Below, in pieces: positions 17,154 to 27,585 of a stretch of 64,000 bases of DNA. The translations under genes and the position numbers were made by a program. The first letter of the stretch is position 1. Every line of letters starts with the position of its first letter. The DNA comes from Mycoavidus sp. B2-EB (GTDB taxonomy: Bacteria; Pseudomonadota; Gammaproteobacteria; Burkholderiales; Burkholderiaceae), in NCBI RefSeq assembly GCF_014218255.1, contig NZ_AP021872.1:1674001-1738000 (forward strand), written 5' to 3'. The notes beneath the pieces were generated by a model. The model worked only from the letters and a program-made list of their open reading frames with translations, had not been told where the DNA came from and searched no databases.

Positions 17154-18302
17154 TTAGGCCGGCCCAACCTGAGCGAATAACTCACCATCACGCGCGAGAT
17201 CGCCGCTAGCGCGCACGGTGCTCTGGCGGCGCGCGGCAAAATCAAGCATACGATCAATTGGCAAGCGCGCGCGCGCAGCAATCTCGACTTCAACATGAAT
17301 TTCGTTATGTCCATGCTCAAGCACATCGGCCAAATTGGCAAGCCCATTCATTGCCATCCACGGGCAATGGGCACAACTTTTGCAGGTTGCACTATGGCCC
17401 GCTGTAGGCGCCGCAATAAAATGCTTCATAGGGGCTGCTGCGCGCATTTTATGCAAAATGCCTAAATCAGTAGCCACGATAAATTCAGTTGCATCAAGCT
17501 TTTGAGCCGCAGCAATTAATTGCGTTGTCGAGCCGACCACATCAGCCTGCGCCACGACTGCCGCGGGCGACTCTGGATGCACGAGGACTTTAGCCTGCGG
17601 GTATTCAGCGCGTAGCAGTTCTAACTCAACGCCTTTAAATTCGTCATGCACCACGCATGAGCCTTGCCAAAGCAACATATCAGCGCCGGTTTTTTGCTGG
17701 ATATATTGACCCAGATGGCGATCCGGCGCCCACAGAATTTTTTCTCCTTGACGATGCAACTCAGCGACGATGTCTAAGCCAATGGATGAGGTCACCATCC
17801 AATCCGCGCGCGCTTTAACCGCAGCGCTCGTATTAGCGTACACCACTACTGTGCGCTCTGGGTGAGTTGCGCAAAAAGCTGAGAATTCATCTGCTGGGCA
17901 ACCCAAATCTAGCGAACAGGTTGCATCCAGATCAGGCATCAGTACGCGCTTGTCTGGGCTTAAGATCTTAGCCGTTTCACCCATAAAACGTACCCCAGCT
18001 ACGACTAAAGTACGCGCCGGATGGTCGCGGCCAAAACGAGCCATTTCCAGTGAATCCGCCACACAGCCACCGGTTTCGTCAGCCAACTCCTGCAATTGAG
18101 CATCCACATAATAATGCGCAACCAACACCGCTTGCTCGCGCACCAGTAAGGCACGGATCCGCTCTTTTAACGCGCGTTGCTCAGCCGGGGTAGGCGTGGC
18201 AGGCAAGCGCGCCCACGCTTGCCCTGTGCCACAAACGGCGCCTTGCATGTGTGGGTGATCAAAATCAACGGCCTTAATGGCTTGCGGTGATGAAGAGTGC
18301 AT
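17154..18302 (-). CDS. nadA: Quinolinate synthase
   Basis: 382 residues. Condenses iminoaspartate with dihydroxyacetone phosphate to quinolinate, with a [4Fe-4S] cluster. Visible elements are [61 protein letters not shown] and the Cys-rich [15 protein letters not shown] near the C-terminus. It starts just 2 bases after the desaturase stop, so the two are co-transcribed. It acts directly after NadB. Confidence 0.96.
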   Translation of the reverse strand: MHSSSPQAIKAVDFDHPHMQGAVCGTGQAWARLPATPTPAEQRALKERIRALLVREQAVLVAHYYVDAQLQELADETGGCVADSLEMARFGRDHPARTLVVAGVRFMGETAKILSPDKRVLMPDLDATCSLDLGCPADEFSAFCATHPERTVVVYANTSAAVKARADWMVTSSIGLDIVAELHRQGEKILWAPDRHLGQYIQQKTGADMLLWQGSCVVHDEFKGVELELLRAEYPQAKVLVHPESPAAVVAQADVVGSTTQLIAAAQKLDATEFIVATDLGILHKMRAAAPMKHFIAAPTAGHSATCKSCAHCPWMAMNGLANLADVLEHGHNEIHVEVEIAARARLPIDRMLDFAARRQSTVRASGDLARDGELFAQVGPA

Positions 18303-18304
18303 TT

Positions 18305-19498
18305 CTATGAATAACTGCGTAGGCGTAGCGAAAAATCGTGTAAAGCTTGAATGCCGCTTCCTTCAGCCCGGCGACACCAAGTTTGTAGCTGCTGTAAAAG
18401 TTGCTCGCGGGAAGCATTGGAGCGCTCCCAAATCGCCGCCAGCTCGCTTTGCAATTCATGAAATGTACGCAAGGCATTGCTATGCGCCAAAATTTGCGGC
18501 AACTCTTTTTGAAGTTTTTCAAGGCGCGCACCCTCATCATGAAACCATTTACGCGCACTTTTAACCAATAAGTATTTTTCTTTAGCGCCAAACTCTTTAA
18601 GGTACGCCAATTCATGCCGGTAAGCGCGCTTTATCACCTGGGCGTAACGCGCCATCACGTCATAGCGATTGGCCAAGACGGCATGCAAAGTTTCAAGGTC
18701 CAGCGCTGGTTTGCCCCGTTTAAGTTTAGGAACAGGCGCCACTTTTTTGACTTTAGCTAACCGCAACGCAGACAGGATACGAATATACATCCAGCCAATG
18801 TCAAACTCATACCATTTATTAGAGAGTTTAGCCGAGGTAGCAAAAGTATGATGATTGTTATGCAATTCTTCACCGCCAATAATGATCCCTAATGGGAAGA
18901 TATTGGTGCTTGCATCAGCGCAATCGAAATTACGATAGCCCCAATAGTGAGCCAGTCCATTGACCACGCCCGCGGCCCAAAACGGCACCCAAATCATCTG
19001 CACCGCCCACACCGACACACCCACCACGCCAAAAAGCGCAATATTGATCATCATCATCAATGAAACGCCCAGCACTGAATGCTTTGCATAGATATTGCGC
19101 TCGAGCCAATCATTTGGCGTGCCATGGCTATATTTGCTCACCGTTTCTTGATTTTTTGCTTCCGCTCGGTACAACTCAGCGCCTTCTAGCAACACTTTCC
19201 AGATACCGCGCCGTTGCGGGCTGTGCGGATCTTCATCGGTTTCACATTTGGCATGATGTTTACGGTGAATCGCGGCCCATTGGCCGGTCACCATACCTGT
19301 CGTGAGCCATAACCAGCAACGGAAAAAATGGCTCACGATTGGGTGTAGGTCAAGCGCGCGGTGGGCTTGGCAACGGTGCAGGTAAACTGTCACCCCGATA
19401 ATGGTTATATGCGTGACAACCAATGCATAAGCAGCAATCTGCCAATACGACCAACGCAATAGACCGTGAGAGAAAAAATCAAGCAAAGCGTGCAACAA
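18305..19498 (-). CDS. Membrane fatty acid (delta-9 type) desaturase
   Basis: 397 residues. An integral-membrane di-iron desaturase that introduces a double bond into acyl chains. The three His boxes are present: HRCQAH near 41, HRKHH near 79 and HNNHH near 215. Several hydrophobic segments occur in the first 200 residues. A long charged, helical C-terminal extension (about 260-397) is seen in the Burkholderiales version next to nadA. Substrate (acyl-CoA or phospholipid acyl chain) cannot be told from sequence. First gene of the desaturase-nadA-nadC unit. Confidence 0.9.
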   Translation of the reverse strand: MLHALLDFFSHGLLRWSYWQIAAYALVVTHITIIGVTVYLHRCQAHRALDLHPIVSHFFRCWLWLTTGMVTGQWAAIHRKHHAKCETDEDPHSPQRRGIWKVLLEGAELYRAEAKNQETVSKYSHGTPNDWLERNIYAKHSVLGVSLMMMINIALFGVVGVSVWAVQMIWVPFWAAGVVNGLAHYWGYRNFDCADASTNIFPLGIIIGGEELHNNHHTFATSAKLSNKWYEFDIGWMYIRILSALRLAKVKKVAPVPKLKRGKPALDLETLHAVLANRYDVMARYAQVIKRAYRHELAYLKEFGAKEKYLLVKSARKWFHDEGARLEKLQKELPQILAHSNALRTFHELQSELAAIWERSNASREQLLQQLQTWCRRAEGSGIQALHDFSLRLRSYS

Positions 19499-19762
19499 AA
19501 TGGCCGCCTCCCATTAAAAAATAAAAAACACTCGCTCAGCGCTACCCAAAATTCAACGGCTAAAACCCCGCTAAAGCGGCGCGACCGGCGTATTCTATCC
19601 TATCTGGCAGGTGTGCCGTTCACCTAAGCTAGACACGCCTAGATGTAAGCTGAGGTCCTATATCAGTAGCATATCCTCAGTCTATGAAGATCGCTGCGTA
19701 GAACTTCGTCTGAACTCCCGCTTCCGAATGATTAGAGGAGAAACTCAGCCAGCCGTTCTTGA

Positions 19763-20020
19763 TTACGCCCCTTTTTGCGCCACCAATTTATGATATTTCT
19801 CAAGTAACTGTGCGCGCGTTTCAGTATATTCAGGGTTCAGTGGAATACATTCCACCGGGCATACTTGTTGACACTGCGGTTCGTCAAAGTGTCCGACGCA
19901 TTCAGTGCATTTGTTCGGGTCGATCACGTAGATCTCGGTTCCCATTGAAATCGCATTATTTGGACATTCTGGCTCGCAAACATCGCAATTAATACATTCT
20001 TCAGTAATCTTTAACGCCAT
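19763..20020 (-). CDS. YfhL-type 2[4Fe-4S] ferredoxin
   Basis: 85 residues from the ATG at 20020 ([20 protein letters not shown]). The upstream extension of the frame overlaps coaD and is not used. Cluster 1 cysteines are [12 protein letters not shown]; cluster 2 has the longer CTEC-x8-CxxxCP spacing ([18 protein letters not shown]), the mark of the YfhL/Alvin-type ferredoxins. A low-potential electron carrier in the cytoplasm. It lies 22 bases after coaD as the last gene of the M16-rsmD-coaD unit, an arrangement common in beta-proteobacteria. Confidence 0.93.
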   Translation of the reverse strand: MALKITEECINCDVCEPECPNNAISMGTEIYVIDPNKCTECVGHFDEPQCQQVCPVECIPLNPEYTETRAQLLEKYHKLVAQKGA

Positions 20021-20042
20021 AAACTTATCCACGCGCCAGTTG

Positions 20043-20552
20043 CTACTGGCTATTGCAATCCACCTCGGTCGCCAGCCTAGCCACCTTGTCTTTGATCCAT
20101 TTTTCAACAGATGGAAAAACAAATTTGCTAATATCACCACCCAATTGCGCTATTTCACGCACAATCGTGCCGGAAATAAACTGATATTGATCGGCTGGCG
20201 TCATAAACATCATCTCAATATCAGGCATTAAGTATCGATTCATGCCCGCCATTTGAAACTCATACTCAAAATCTGACACCGCCCGCAAGCCGCGCACAAT
20301 CACACGCGCTCCGTGACTGCGCACAAAATCTTTGAGTAAGCCCTTAAAGCTTTTGACCTGCACATTAGAGTAATGCCCCAACACTTCATGCGCAATCGCT
20401 AAGCGCTCTTCTAGCGTGAAAAAAGGCTGTTTATTGCGGCTATCGGCAACTCCGATAATGAGTTTATCAAAAATACTAGAGGCACGACGCACAATATCCT
20501 CGTGGCCGCGCGTGAACGGGTCAAAAGTCCCCGGATAAACTGCAACGATCAT
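20043..20552 (-). CDS. coaD: Phosphopantetheine adenylyltransferase
   Basis: 169 residues. Transfers AMP from ATP to 4'-phosphopantetheine, the penultimate step of coenzyme A synthesis. The nucleotidyltransferase motif [13 protein letters not shown] (T/HxGH) is at the N-terminus, with [19 protein letters not shown] and [20 protein letters not shown] (ISSTxxR type) further on. The start overlaps the rsmD stop by 4 bases (ATGA). Confidence 0.96.
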   Translation of the reverse strand: MIVAVYPGTFDPFTRGHEDIVRRASSIFDKLIIGVADSRNKQPFFTLEERLAIAHEVLGHYSNVQVKSFKGLLKDFVRSHGARVIVRGLRAVSDFEYEFQMAGMNRYLMPDIEMMFMTPADQYQFISGTIVREIAQLGGDISKFVFPSVEKWIKDKVARLATEVDCNSQ

Positions 20553-21241
20553 GCCGCGCCCCCCTCAAAAGGCAAAATATCCCCGGCCTGGCTAGCCAGA
20601 TAACGCAATAAATGATAATGCACAGCCCCTGCCCTACCGCGTCGCACAACACTCCACCCGCGCTGCACGGGCTCTGACGCAGGTAGGTTACCTGCCGCTT
20701 TAGCTTCCGTTTGCAATATCAATTGTTTACCCTGGGCTAACGGCTTAGAAGATTCAATATAGATTGCGCCCCCTTGCCGCACCAGCGGCAAACACACATT
20801 TAATGCGGGCTCAAGTAAATTCGTGGCGAACGGAGGATCAAGGAAAATTAGATCAAAACTACCTGCAGCAAGTCCGCGCGCAAATTTAAGCGCGTCAGCA
20901 TGTACAATTTCCACGGTATGAGCCGCCAGTTTCTCTTGATTGCGCCGTAGTTGCTGCACAATCCGCCGTTGCCGCTCGATCATCAGCACGCGCGCTGCGC
21001 CGCGCGAAGCCGCCTCAAAACCTAATGCGCCGCTACCCGCGAATAAATCCAAACACACCAACCCATCCAACGCCTGGCCCAGCCAATTGAATAACGTTTC
21101 CCGCACCCGGTCGGGGGTTGGCCGTAATTCGTTCAGATCCAGCACCGGCAAATGCGTGCGCTTCCAAGCCCCGCCAATGATGCGCACCGAATGCGCTGCG
21201 GGGCGCGCAGCCCCACTAGAAAATTCAGATGAAATAACCAT
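20549..21241 (-). CDS. rsmD: 16S rRNA (guanine966-N2)-methyltransferase
   Basis: 230 residues. SAM-dependent methyltransferase modifying G966 of 16S rRNA. It opens with [17 protein letters not shown], followed by [16 protein letters not shown], the SAM motif [20 protein letters not shown] and the catalytic DPPF in DLIFLDPPF. Neighbour coaD overlaps it, the standard rsmD-coaD pair. The N-terminus has a short extension before the conserved RIIGG. Confidence 0.95.
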   Translation of the reverse strand: MVISSEFSSGAARPAAHSVRIIGGAWKRTHLPVLDLNELRPTPDRVRETLFNWLGQALDGLVCLDLFAGSGALGFEAASRGAARVLMIERQRRIVQQLRRNQEKLAAHTVEIVHADALKFARGLAAGSFDLIFLDPPFATNLLEPALNVCLPLVRQGGAIYIESSKPLAQGKQLILQTEAKAAGNLPASEPVQRGWSVVRRGRAGAVHYHLLRYLASQAGDILPFEGGAA

Positions 21242-21261
21242 GCTAGCTCAATTTTAGCGCA

Positions 21262-22605
21262 CTACTCTGGTGCGCCTACTAATACTGTCACCATCTTGTC
21301 TAAATTGACATGTTTGGCGAATACGGCTTGTGCTTCCTCACGCGTCACCGCGTTCACACGCGCGGTCCAGGTGTTCAAATAATCCAGCGGCAACCCATAA
21401 AAACCTATGGTCGCCACAATTCCCAAGCGTTTTCCATTACTGTCAAGTTGCAGTGGGAAGCTGTTGACCAAGTAATTTTTGGCGGCCTCTAATTCTGCTT
21501 GCGTAGGCCCTTGGGCAATAAATTTTGCGAGTGTTGCACGCACCACTGCCAGCGCCTCAGGCACCTGATCTTTCTGCGTTTGCAAGCTAATCTGGAAGCG
21601 GCCAGGCTGCGCTGCTGGCACAAAAGTACTATATACGCCATAGGATAAACCACGCTGCTCGCGCACTTCATGCCCAAGTCGAGAGATTAAGGTACCGCCA
21701 CCCAACACTTGGTTCGCCACGAGCAGCGCAAAATAATCTGGGTCGCCCCGCGCTATAGCTGGCGCTCCAAGCAAAATATGCGCTTGCAAGGCTGAATTCG
21801 GCACTTTAATTTCGCGCGGGCTCGCCAACGGAACCACTGGGGGCAGCACTGCTCTTGGCGCGCCAGGCGGTAACGCGCGCATCAGTTGCTCCGCGATGCG
21901 CTCAGCTTGTAACCGGTCACAGTCGCCCACAATGCTTAAGACTGCATGCTGAGCGTCATAATGCGTTCGATAAAACGCGGACAAAGCTGCCGGCGTTAGG
22001 GTTGAGATACCTTTGGGATCAGGCGATGCGCCATATGGGTGCGCCCCAAATACTGCTGCGCTGAAGGTTTTTTCAGCTTGCACTTGCGGGCGACTTGACC
22101 GTTCCTTAAGAACCGTAATAATCCGCTGCTTTTCACGCGCCAGTTTTTTTTCCGGAAAAGACGGACATTGCAAGAGTGCCGCAAAAGTCGCTAGCGCAGC
22201 ATCGCGCTTGGGTGCAATCGATAACGTGCGCAGACGCAAAGCCGCGCTATCTTCATCTACTGTATCCGAGACCACGCCACCTAGATCGGCAAAATGATTT
22301 TCAATCTGAGCTTCCGTTAAGCCTAAGCACCCTTGCGTCGCGCGCGTACCCGTACGCAAGATGCGCGCCGTCATTGCAGCTAGACCGCTACGACTAGGCG
22401 GATCATAACGGCTGCCCGCATCAAAATTGACTTGAATATCCAGCATTGGGATCGCATGATCTTCAACCAGCAGCACTTTCGCTCCTGACGTGGTGCGCCA
22501 TTGTTGAATCAATGGCTCAGCCAACACCGCGGAAGGTCGCCCCAGCATAATGGCGGCCAAAAAGGTCGCAAAAGCTAAATATAAGAATTGAGTTCTGATC
22601 CGCAT
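21262..22605 (-). CDS. M16-family peptidase homologue, non-catalytic partner
   Basis: 447 residues with an N-terminal signal peptide (about 1-29, ending VLAEP) and two M16 modules. The zinc motif HxxEH is absent: the equivalent place reads SGLAAMTARILRTGT. The C-terminal module retains the R/Y pair region (EVREQRGLSYGVYSTF). In M16B proteases one subunit carries zinc and the other is inactive, so this is probably the partner of the upstream gene, 14 bases away. Periplasmic location is expected. Confidence 0.9.
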   Translation of the reverse strand: MRIRTQFLYLAFATFLAAIMLGRPSAVLAEPLIQQWRTTSGAKVLLVEDHAIPMLDIQVNFDAGSRYDPPSRSGLAAMTARILRTGTRATQGCLGLTEAQIENHFADLGGVVSDTVDEDSAALRLRTLSIAPKRDAALATFAALLQCPSFPEKKLAREKQRIITVLKERSSRPQVQAEKTFSAAVFGAHPYGASPDPKGISTLTPAALSAFYRTHYDAQHAVLSIVGDCDRLQAERIAEQLMRALPPGAPRAVLPPVVPLASPREIKVPNSALQAHILLGAPAIARGDPDYFALLVANQVLGGGTLISRLGHEVREQRGLSYGVYSTFVPAAQPGRFQISLQTQKDQVPEALAVVRATLAKFIAQGPTQAELEAAKNYLVNSFPLQLDSNGKRLGIVATIGFYGLPLDYLNTWTARVNAVTREEAQAVFAKHVNLDKMVTVLVGAPE

Positions 22606-22619
22606 CCTGATTCACTCCA

Positions 22620-24107
22620 TTAGTTTTTCTGCGTCAGGTTTTTCAGGTGCGTGACAGAGCGCACTGGTTGCGGCACAAGCGTCGCCACCGTCAACTGGTC
22701 ATCTGTGAAATAGCGCGCCGCGACGGCTTGCACCTCCTGCGCCGTCACCGCATTTAAGGCTTCGTCCATGTGCTCGATGGTGCGCCATGAATGCCCGGCC
22801 ATTTCCGTTAAACCCATCTCCATGACTTGGCTAAATACGGAATCTCGCTCGTATACACGCGCCGCATACAATTGCGTTTTGACACGTTGCAATTCCTCCG
22901 CACCAACGCCATTTTGGGCAATCTTCTTTAACTCACTACGCAAAGCCGCCTCTAATTCTTTGACCGATTTACCCTGCGCTGGCAGCGCGCTGAGGGTAAA
23001 TAATTGTGGCCCACGCGCTACCATGCTGTAAGAGGCATCGACCCCATCAGCCAGACGTTGTTCGCGCACCAGATGTTTTTCAAGCCGCGCATTCGGATAG
23101 CCGTCAAGCACTGCGGCTAACACACTAAGAGCGTAAGCATCGTGCTTGGCCGTAGGATTTTCTTCTAATGGGACGGTCTTAAATGCCAAGGTGACACGCG
23201 GCACACTGACTGAAGCCTTAAGCACGATCCGCTTTAAGCCATGCTGTGGCGGTTCATTCTGCGGTTTGCGCAGAGGTAATGGCCGCGCCGGAATCGCCCC
23301 AAACCAACGCTCAGCTTGCGCGCGAACGGAAGCCGGATCGACATCTCCTGCCACCACCAACAAGGCATTGTTCGGCGCGTACCAGCGCTCATACCAGGCA
23401 CGAGCATCCAGCCAGGTCATATGATGTAAATCATCCTGCCAGCCAATCACTGGCCAACGCGCCGGCGACGCACTATATGCGGTTGCCCGCAAGGCTTCAG
23501 CCAGCAACGCTTCGGGTTTATCCTCCACGGATAAACGCCGCTCTTCCATCACTACCCGAATTTCGCGATCAAAGGTTTCTCTGGTAAGAGCGAGATTGTG
23601 CATTCGATCTGCTTCGAGCTCCATAATGTCAGGCAGGTGCGATTTTTCTATGCGCGTGAAATACGCGGTACAGTCTTGCATTGTAAACGCATTCTCACTA
23701 CCACCAAGAGCCGCTACGCGCCGCGAAAATTCACCTGGCCCAACCTGCTGGGTCCCACGAAACATCATATGCTCAAGGACATGCGCAACCCCAGTGGTGC
23801 CACTCAGCTCATCGAGCGAACCGGCTTTATAAAAAAGCATCTGCATTACCGTTGGGGCGCGGTGATCTTCCCGCACAATAACTCTTAACCCGTTAGCTAA
23901 AGCAAATTCCGTCGTAGGCAACGTGTATCGGACCTCGGCTGCAGCTTCAGCTTTCAAGTCAGCAGCAGATACGCTAGCGACGCATACTAACGTCGCAATA
24001 CCGATGCCGCTCGGTAAGCCATAAGCGCGCATAGAAGAGAGCGCCCTCAAGCATAATGGCCTAACGATTTTCAATACGCTTTTCAAGGTATTCTTTTTCA
24101 GAGACAT
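22620..24107 (-). CDS. M16-family zinc metallopeptidase, catalytic subunit
   Basis: 495 residues. A hydrophobic N-terminal segment ends near residue 48 (VSAAD). The catalytic HVLEH motif is at 109-113 (GVAHVLEHMMFRGT), with the second zinc Glu about 75 residues on (IRVVMEERRLSVEDKPEALL), and a C-terminal M16 module with YSMVARGPQLF. It degrades peptides in the periplasm. First gene of the run M16a-M16b-rsmD-coaD-fdx. Divergent from ftsY. Confidence 0.92.
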   Translation of the reverse strand: MSLKKNTLKSVLKIVRPLCLRALSSMRAYGLPSGIGIATLVCVASVSAADLKAEAAAEVRYTLPTTEFALANGLRVIVREDHRAPTVMQMLFYKAGSLDELSGTTGVAHVLEHMMFRGTQQVGPGEFSRRVAALGGSENAFTMQDCTAYFTRIEKSHLPDIMELEADRMHNLALTRETFDREIRVVMEERRLSVEDKPEALLAEALRATAYSASPARWPVIGWQDDLHHMTWLDARAWYERWYAPNNALLVVAGDVDPASVRAQAERWFGAIPARPLPLRKPQNEPPQHGLKRIVLKASVSVPRVTLAFKTVPLEENPTAKHDAYALSVLAAVLDGYPNARLEKHLVREQRLADGVDASYSMVARGPQLFTLSALPAQGKSVKELEAALRSELKKIAQNGVGAEELQRVKTQLYAARVYERDSVFSQVMEMGLTEMAGHSWRTIEHMDEALNAVTAQEVQAVAARYFTDDQLTVATLVPQPVRSVTHLKNLTQKN

Positions 24108-24300
24108 AGATTCATTTAATTCAACGTTGATTCAGCAACAGTGCAGCAACGGACGGCCCGACACATTGTGCGAATGCCCCAAACAGTGGTTAATACCGGC
24201 CCCAGACGGAGGGCGCTTTCCCTTCCATCTGCTAAAATACCCCCTTTCGTTTACATCCACTCTCAGCTTTTTCCAAGTCACATCCTTCAAACTATAAACC

Positions 24301-25326
24301 ATGTTTAGCTTCTTCAAAAAGCTTCATAAGAGCTCAACATCAGCCCCCGAACCTGCTGAGGCAGAGCATAAAACAAAAAACGACACTCAGGATAAAAATC
24401 CTTCCGCTCCAGCGCTGACTCCAGATCGTCCAACCTCCTGGGTCAACCGGCTAAAATCTGGTTTGGCGAAAACCCGCAACAACTTTACAAACCTTTTTAC
24501 CAACGTCAAGATCGATGAGGACTTTTTTGAAGAACTGGAAGCTGCGCTTTTAATGGCCGACACGGGGCTTGAGGCAAGCCAATTCTTGCTGAATGCTCTG
24601 CGCCAAAAAGTCCTTGCGGAACGGCTTAATGACGGTGAAGCCGTTAAAGCAGCACTGCGCTCCTTATTAGCGGATTTATTAAAACCTCTTGAACACACAT
24701 TAGTGCTTGACCGTGCGCAACCCTTAGTGATGATGATCACCGGCGTGAACGGCGCCGGCAAAACCACTAGCATTGGCAAACTCGCCCAACATTTACAACG
24801 GCATGGACAATCTGTATTGCTTGCCGCGGGCGACACTTTTCGCGCCGCCGCGCACGAACAGCTTGCGCTATGGGGGGAACGTAATCAGATTAATGTCATC
24901 TCACAGCAAAGCGGAGACCCCGCCGCAGTCATTTTCGACGCCCTCAACGCGGCACGCGCACGTAAGCTAGACATCCTGATGGCGGACACCGCCGGGCGCC
25001 TGCCAACGCAATTGCATTTGATGGAGGAGTTGAAAAAAATCAAACGCGTGATTGCTAAAGCCATGGCTGATGCTCCGCATGAGGTACTGCTAGTGATTGA
25101 CGCAAACACTGGGCAGAATGCCTTGGCGCAAGTCAAGGCTTTTGATGATGCGCTTGGCCTAACCGGATTGATTGTAACCAAGCTCGATGGCACTGCGAAA
25201 GGCGGCATCCTTGCCGCCATTGCGCGACAGCGGCCGATCCCCGTGTACTTCATCGGCGTAGGGGAACACATTGATGATTTACAGCCATTTTGCGCCGAAG
25301 AGTTTGCCAACGCGCTGCTGAACTAA
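24301..25326 (+). CDS. ftsY: Signal recognition particle receptor FtsY
   Basis: 341 residues. The GTPase receptor that docks SRP-ribosome complexes at the inner membrane. A short charged A domain (1-45) is followed by the N helical bundle and the G domain: GVNGAGKTTSIGKLA (P-loop), DTFRAAAHEQL, DTAGRLPTQLHLMEELKKI, TKLDGTAKGG and YFIGVGEHIDDLQPF. The acidic A domain is shorter than in E. coli, which is normal for this order. Single gene, divergent from the M16 unit and convergent with a kdsB paralogue. Confidence 0.97.
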   Translation: MFSFFKKLHKSSTSAPEPAEAEHKTKNDTQDKNPSAPALTPDRPTSWVNRLKSGLAKTRNNFTNLFTNVKIDEDFFEELEAALLMADTGLEASQFLLNALRQKVLAERLNDGEAVKAALRSLLADLLKPLEHTLVLDRAQPLVMMITGVNGAGKTTSIGKLAQHLQRHGQSVLLAAGDTFRAAAHEQLALWGERNQINVISQQSGDPAAVIFDALNAARARKLDILMADTAGRLPTQLHLMEELKKIKRVIAKAMADAPHEVLLVIDANTGQNALAQVKAFDDALGLTGLIVTKLDGTAKGGILAAIARQRPIPVYFIGVGEHIDDLQPFCAEEFANALLN

Positions 25327-25412
25327 GGTCCAACTGATTCATTATAGGAAGCTTCCCCATAACGGTTTCATTACTCTCCAGAGGCCAGAACCCGGTGGAC
25401 GCTTGTGTCAAG

Positions 25413-26234
25413 CTAGAGTTCCTCTGTGCTTAAAAAAGCACGTACACGTTCTAAATCAGCAGCAGTATCTACGCCTGCGATAGGCGCTTTGTCCGTTACA
25501 TACATAGCAATAGATTCGCCATGCCACAGAGCGCGCAATTGCTCGAGTGCTTCCACGCCTTCCAAAGGGGACGGCGTTAAAGTGGCGAAGCGGCGCAAAA
25601 AAGAAGCTCGATACGCATATATGCCAATGTGGCGGTACACCGGCTGCTTGCTTTGGTCAAGTGTGCTATTAGTACTAGCTGCTTGGCTAATAGAAAAACC
25701 ATTTTCTCCCATCACACCCTGCCACACATCACGCGCCCAAGGAATAGGTGCGCGGGAGAAGTACAATGCATATCCTCGGGCGTCGAGTACCACTTTAACC
25801 ACATTGGGATTAAAAATTTCTTCGATGCTCTTAATGGGGTGCGCAGCGCTCGCTAATGCGCAGCTAGGGTGTGTCGCCAAATGGGCTGCCATTGCTTGAA
25901 TCAATGTAGGATCGATTAACGGTTCATCGCCTTGCACATTTACTATGATCTGGTCATCTGCCCAGTCCAGCTGGGTCGCAAGCTCGGCCAGCCGGTCGGT
26001 CCCACAGGCATGACTCTCTGCCGTCAACATAACCTCTATATTATATTGACCGGCGCACTCGACAATACGTGGAGAATCCGTCGCAATTATTGTACGTTGC
26101 GCGCCAGATTTCTGAGCGCGCAACGCCACATGTATAACCATGGGCTTATCGTCAATTTGGGCTAACGCTTTTTCAGGCAGTCGAGTAGACTGAAGACGAG
26201 CGGGGATTGCTACATCAAAATTTATAGTATTCAT
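25413..26234 (-). CDS. kdsB: CMP-Kdo synthetase paralogue (second kdsB-like gene)
   Basis: 273 residues. A nucleotidyltransferase that would activate Kdo with CTP. IPARLQSTRLPEKALAQIDD at the N-terminus, [52 protein letters not shown] and [13 protein letters not shown] are all present. It is clearly related to the kdsB at 56023 but differs in the loop after PWARD (WQGVMGENGFS here against [11 protein letters not shown]) and at the N-terminus. It stands alone between ftsY and an FAH gene, outside the lpxK-kdsB-adk cluster. It may be a duplicate, a Kdo-capsule or variant-sugar enzyme, or a transferred copy. Confidence 0.9.
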   Translation of the reverse strand: MNTINFDVAIPARLQSTRLPEKALAQIDDKPMVIHVALRAQKSGAQRTIIATDSPRIVECAGQYNIEVMLTAESHACGTDRLAELATQLDWADDQIIVNVQGDEPLIDPTLIQAMAAHLATHPSCALASAAHPIKSIEEIFNPNVVKVVLDARGYALYFSRAPIPWARDVWQGVMGENGFSISQAASTNSTLDQSKQPVYRHIGIYAYRASFLRRFATLTPSPLEGVEALEQLRALWHGESIAMYVTDKAPIAGVDTAADLERVRAFLSTEEL

Positions 26235-26655
26235 ATAATAATTCCTGCACCAGAAGAGCTTGATAATAGTAGATTAAACATGATCCCATGCAACTTTTGC
26301 CTATTCAGGGTACCGAATTGTTGCGCTTTAAGGACTAATTTCATTTCACATCTTTTATAAGACCCTTACCATCGGCAGGCCAATTCGATAAATTGCCTCT
26401 CCATGCTTCCCTCTCCGCCCTCGACTCTCCAACGGTTAAATATCATGTCCCCAGCTGTCAAACAGCGCTCCAACGTCAGCGAAGATAAAATAGTGTTTAG
26501 TAGAGCACTGCGCTCCTTGCAGATTGCCCTGAAGGACGGCAGCAGCATAGGAAGTAAATCAGGGTATGAATTCGATAAAAACCCAACCAGCACGCGGCTG
26601 CCGCCTCCCCAAAACTAGTTTACTTCCCATCTTTATATTCTTTCCATAAAAGCAT
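26235..26655. other. Gap between kdsB paralogue and FAH gene, possible remnant
   Basis: No firm gene. On - a GTG-started frame of 75 codons (26366-26593) and on + an ATG-started frame of 71 codons (26403-26618) overlap each other; neither has a good ribosome binding site. The minus frame includes TILSSLTLERCLTAGDMIF, faintly like the C-terminal dimerisation segment of hAT transposases, but it lacks one residue of that spacing. The part next to kdsB is AT-rich and should hold its promoter. Confidence 0.3.
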
Positions 26656-27354
26656 CTAAGTCACCTTAACCGCCAATTCGCCTAAACCGTCAATACCTGC
26701 CGTCATCAGGTCCCCCCTCACGATCGACCCTACGCCGCCGGGCGTCCCGGTATAAACCAAGTCTCCTGGCGCGAGCTCAGATAAGGTTGACAGATAAGAT
26801 ATAACATATGCAATCGACCAAATAAGCTGCGCCACATCAGCACGTTGCCGCTCAACCCCATTCACTTTGAGCCAAATTGCGCCCTGCTGACAATGGCCAA
26901 CCTCCTCTACGCGATGGATCGGGCCCAGCGGCGCTGAAGCATCAAAAGCTTTGGCGCTTTCCCATGGATAGCCTTGCCGTTTCATTTCTGCTTGCAGATC
27001 GCGGCGCGTCATATCCAGACCCACTGCATAGCCAAACACATAATCAAGCGCGCGCTCAACCGGAATATCGCGGCCACGCTTACCCAGCGCGACCACCAGC
27101 TCCACTTCATGATGCACGTTATTTGAACCCGGCGGATAAGGAAATTGCCCGACTTTGCCTGGCGCCACATACAAGATAGCGTCAGCCGGTTTATGAAAAA
27201 ATACTAAAGATGAAGACGGCGACACATGCCCCATCTCACGCGCGTGCTCTAGATAATTGCGGCCAATGCAGTAAATGCGGCGCACCGCGAAAGAGTCATT
27301 TGAATGCGCAATCGGCACAGTGATTAGCGGTGCTGCTGCAAATATTTCACTCAT
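26656..27354 (-). CDS. Fumarylacetoacetate hydrolase-family protein
   Basis: 232 residues. A FAH-fold metal-dependent hydrolase or decarboxylase acting on acylpyruvates or oxaloacetate-like substrates. Motifs: RRIYCIGRNYLEHAREMGH, FFHKPADAI, HHEVELVVALGKRGRDI (the HxE metal site), GYAVGLDMTRRDLQ and TGTPGGVGSI. The length fits the short single-domain group, such as acylpyruvase. The exact substrate is unknown. It is divergent from rpoH. Confidence 0.9.
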   Translation of the reverse strand: MSEIFAAAPLITVPIAHSNDSFAVRRIYCIGRNYLEHAREMGHVSPSSSLVFFHKPADAILYVAPGKVGQFPYPPGSNNVHHEVELVVALGKRGRDIPVERALDYVFGYAVGLDMTRRDLQAEMKRQGYPWESAKAFDASAPLGPIHRVEEVGHCQQGAIWLKVNGVERQRADVAQLIWSIAYVISYLSTLSELAPGDLVYTGTPGGVGSIVRGDLMTAGIDGLGELAVKVT

Positions 27355-27585
27355 TATAATTTCTCAGCCTTATACGGATTGGTTGGCTCGACCTCGGCAT
27401 ATTATAGGTCTCTCGGCATTATAATTCACCCCCCTATCTCAATAGACTTAGGCCTTGCCTGAATCACTCAGGCAGCATAAAACTTCTGGCTAGATCTAGC
27501 GCCCCTAAAAATCCAAACCCGACCTTGCAGAAAAAAATTTCGCGAATAAAAACGCCCGCTCATAGAAAGACTTCTCTGGGGCAAA

